Positions 6,375 to 7,513 of a stretch of 7,513 nucleotides of DNA are shown piece after piece. Under the pieces are notes generated by a model. That model saw nothing but the letters and a program-made list of their open reading frames with translations, had not been told where the DNA came from and searched no databases. The number at the start of each line of letters is the position of its first letter. Position 1 is the first letter of the stretch. The DNA comes from Butyrivibrio sp. (GTDB lineage: Bacteria; Bacillota; Clostridia; Lachnospirales; Lachnospiraceae): assembly GCA_024688095.1 (NCBI GenBank), contig JAILEJ010000315.1:1-7513 (forward strand). The letters run 5' to 3'. The position numbers were made by a program, and so were the translations under genes.

Positions 6375-6416
6375 CAGAACCCTCCTGATTTAAAAATTCA
6401 AATTTTATTCCATGTA

Positions 6417-6444
6417 ATTGTATCATGTAAAAGATTTAATTCAA
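6417..6444 (-). promoter_or_regulatory. Candidate sigma-A promoter for cysE
   Basis: On the minus strand TTGAAT (6444-6439) and TACAAT (6422-6417) are 16 bp apart, and TGA immediately upstream of the -10 makes it an extended -10 element. Start of transcription near 6410 leaves a leader of only about 36 nt, with no room for a T-box or S-box riboswitch. The -35 lies 16 bp from the -35 of the divergent flgE promoter. Confidence 0.55.
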
Positions 6445-6460
6445 ATATACAAAAAAGAGC

Positions 6461-6487
6461 TAAAGAATTAATTTATTTTACCGATAT
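6461..6487 (+). promoter_or_regulatory. Near-consensus sigma-28 (FliA/SigD) flagellar promoter for flgE
   Basis: TAAA (6461-6464), 15 bp, then ACCGATAT (6480-6487) matches the sigma-28/SigD consensus TAAA-N15-GCCGATAT at all but one position. It lies upstream of a flagellar gene in the right orientation, with transcription expected near 6495 and a leader of about 85 nt. No good sigma-A promoter is visible for flgE. Motif plus context make this a strong prediction. Confidence 0.8.
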
Positions 6488-6531
6488 ACAAATTGGAGAA
6501 TAGTATTGAGCAACGGATGGCCGCTATCGAA

Positions 6532-6546
6532 ATAACAGGATGTTAT
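6532..6546 (+). promoter_or_regulatory. CsrA-like GGA hairpin in the flgE leader
   Basis: ATAACA (6532-6537) and TGTTAT (6541-6546) form a perfect six-pair stem presenting GGA (6538-6540) in the loop. The sequence AUAACAGGAUGU resembles the CsrA SELEX consensus RUACARGGAUGU at 10 of 12 positions. Other GGA trinucleotides occur at 6495, 6515 and 6550 in the same leader. CsrA with FliW controls flagellin translation in Bacillus; its action here is inference. Confidence 0.42.
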
Positions 6547-6578
6547 AAGGGATAAAATAAGAGAAGAGAGGTTTGCTT

Positions 6579-7513
6579 ATGTTAAGATCAATGTGGTCAG
6601 GTGTTGCAGGACTTAAAACCCATCAGGCAGAGATGGATGTAATAAGTAATAATATATCCAATGTAAATACAACAGCGTATAAATCACAGCAGATGAACTT
6701 TACAGACCTTCTTTATCAGGCCAAAAAATCCGCTGCGGCAGCTGCTAATACTCACACAGGAACAAATGCTACTCAGGTAGGTCTTGGTGCCAAGACAGGT
6801 GCTATCATGACAATGATAGGCGCACAGGGATCAATTCAGACAACAAATAATCCATTTGATATCTCTATATCAGGTGATTCATTTTTTACAGTAGCGGATG
6901 CGGATAACATATATTACACAAGAGATGGAAGCTTTACAGTTGATGGTACAGGATATCTAGTAAACCAGACAGATGGACTGTACGTACTTGGATGGAGAAG
7001 TACAGATGGCGTAACAGTACCTACAGGAGGGAATCTTCAGAATCTCCAGCTAATTTCAGATGATACAAAGACAATGGCTGCGTCAGCAACAACAGCAGCA
7101 TGCTTTGCCGGTAATTTTGACCGATATGACTCACTTCTTTCTGATGGCACAGGAAGATCAGTAAAACTTGAAGTATATGGTACAGATGGAAATACATATA
7201 CATTAAATTATGTGATAGACAATGCGGAAGATGAAATAGATACAACATTTAGAGCAACTCTTACATCTGTAACAGATGCAGATGGAAATGCTGTTGAAAT
7301 AGACGGTAATGTAGACAATACAACAGTAGAACTTGTTTATGATGCAGCAACAGGTACCTTTACAAGTGCAAATGGAAACGCGAATGGAATAGTGACTTTT
7401 AATTTTACAGGTGATGCAGCAAATGTTGGTAGTATAGCAGTTGATTTTACGCAGACTACAAGCTATGCAGCAAAGAATAATTCATCTACTGTAGTTGCTA
7501 CCAAAGGAGATAT
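6579..7513 (+). CDS. flgE: Flagellar hook protein FlgE (3' partial)
   Basis: FlgE polymerises into the curved hook joining the flagellar basal-body rod to the filament, outside the cell; it is exported by the flagellar type III apparatus and needs no signal peptide. The frame is open from ATG 6579 to the window end (311 codons visible). The N-terminus MLRSMWSGVAGLKTHQAEMD followed by VISNNISNVNTTAYK (21-35) is the rod/hook D0 signature. FDISISGDSFFTV (93-105), YYTRDGSFTVDGTGYLVN (starting near 113) and YVLGW match the hook D1 region, and ACFAGNFD begins the D2-type insert rich in Asp, Gly and Thr. The visible length already exceeds FlgF and FlgG (about 260 residues), favouring FlgE over those rod paralogues. 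AGAGG (6567-6571) lies 7 nt before the ATG. The gene stands directly behind its own sigma-28-type promoter and divergent from cysE, not behind flgD or fliK as in the usual hook-basal-body operon. Confidence 0.9.
   Translation, partial: MLRSMWSGVAGLKTHQAEMDVISNNISNVNTTAYKSQQMNFTDLLYQAKKSAAAAANTHTGTNATQVGLGAKTGAIMTMIGAQGSIQTTNNPFDISISGDSFFTVADADNIYYTRDGSFTVDGTGYLVNQTDGLYVLGWRSTDGVTVPTGGNLQNLQLISDDTKTMAASATTAACFAGNFDRYDSLLSDGTGRSVKLEVYGTDGNTYTLNYVIDNAEDEIDTTFRATLTSVTDADGNAVEIDGNVDNTTVELVYDAATGTFTSANGNANGIVTFNFTGDAANVGSIAVDFTQTTSYAAKNNSSTVVATKGD

Noticed and set aside
6375..6416. Cysteine T-box or S-box riboswitch upstream of cysE
   Set aside because: The predicted leader is only about 36 nt and shows none of the conserved T-box or S-box elements.
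6488..6578. Cyclic-di-GMP (GEMM) riboswitch in the flgE leader
   Set aside because: Riboswitches of this type precede some clostridial motility genes, but I cannot find the conserved GEMM core elements or the paired helices in this 90-nt leader.

Overview
The window looks like chromosome of an AT-rich Firmicute, most likely a motile Lachnospiraceae (Roseburia/Butyrivibrio/Lachnospira-like). That placement is inference from low GC, strong AGGAGG-type ribosome binding sites, the style of the TetM-like GTPase carrying a C-terminal NYN nuclease domain, a DUF1858 redox-disulfide protein, FnIII/CAP secreted proteins and a flagellar hook gene. I see no transposase, integrase, tRNA, rRNA or CRISPR array, and no intergenic stretch over 300 bases.

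Layout. (1) 1-2615 (+): a translation-factor GTPase of the EF-G/TetM superfamily, cut at its 5' end by the window edge just before the P-loop, fused at its C-terminus to a complete YacP/Rae1-like NYN endoribonuclease domain. (2) 2616-2789: AT-rich intergenic region with a plausible sigma-A promoter. (3) 2790-3104 (+): small DUF1858 redox-disulfide protein, followed after 37 bp by (4) 3142-4698 (+): a secreted protein with two FnIII-like domains, a CAP domain and a third FnIII-like domain. These two are probably co-transcribed. (5) 4711-4777: a strong bidirectional terminator between convergent transcription units. (6) 4804-5226 (-): a small single-pass membrane protein with a very basic inside and a very acidic, repeat-containing outside. 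(7) 5412-6374 (-): serine O-acetyltransferase CysE. (8) 6375-6578: divergent promoter region holding a sigma-A-type promoter for cysE and a near-consensus sigma-28 (FliA/SigD) promoter plus a CsrA-like GGA hairpin for (9) flgE, the flagellar hook protein, from 6579 (+) and running off the right edge.

The genes do not form one pathway: they are several short, independent transcription units of translation control, redox, secretion, cysteine biosynthesis and motility. The most interesting item is the fusion of a ribosome-binding GTPase to a Rae1-type nuclease. Rae1 (YacP) in Bacillus subtilis is known as a ribosome-dependent mRNA endonuclease acting at the A site, where EF-G/TetM-type GTPases also bind. 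The fusion therefore suggests a single-polypeptide, GTP-gated mRNA cleavage or ribosome-rescue device rather than a tetracycline resistance protein. The second cluster of interest is the flgE leader, where a sigma-28 promoter is followed by a hairpin presenting GGA in its loop.
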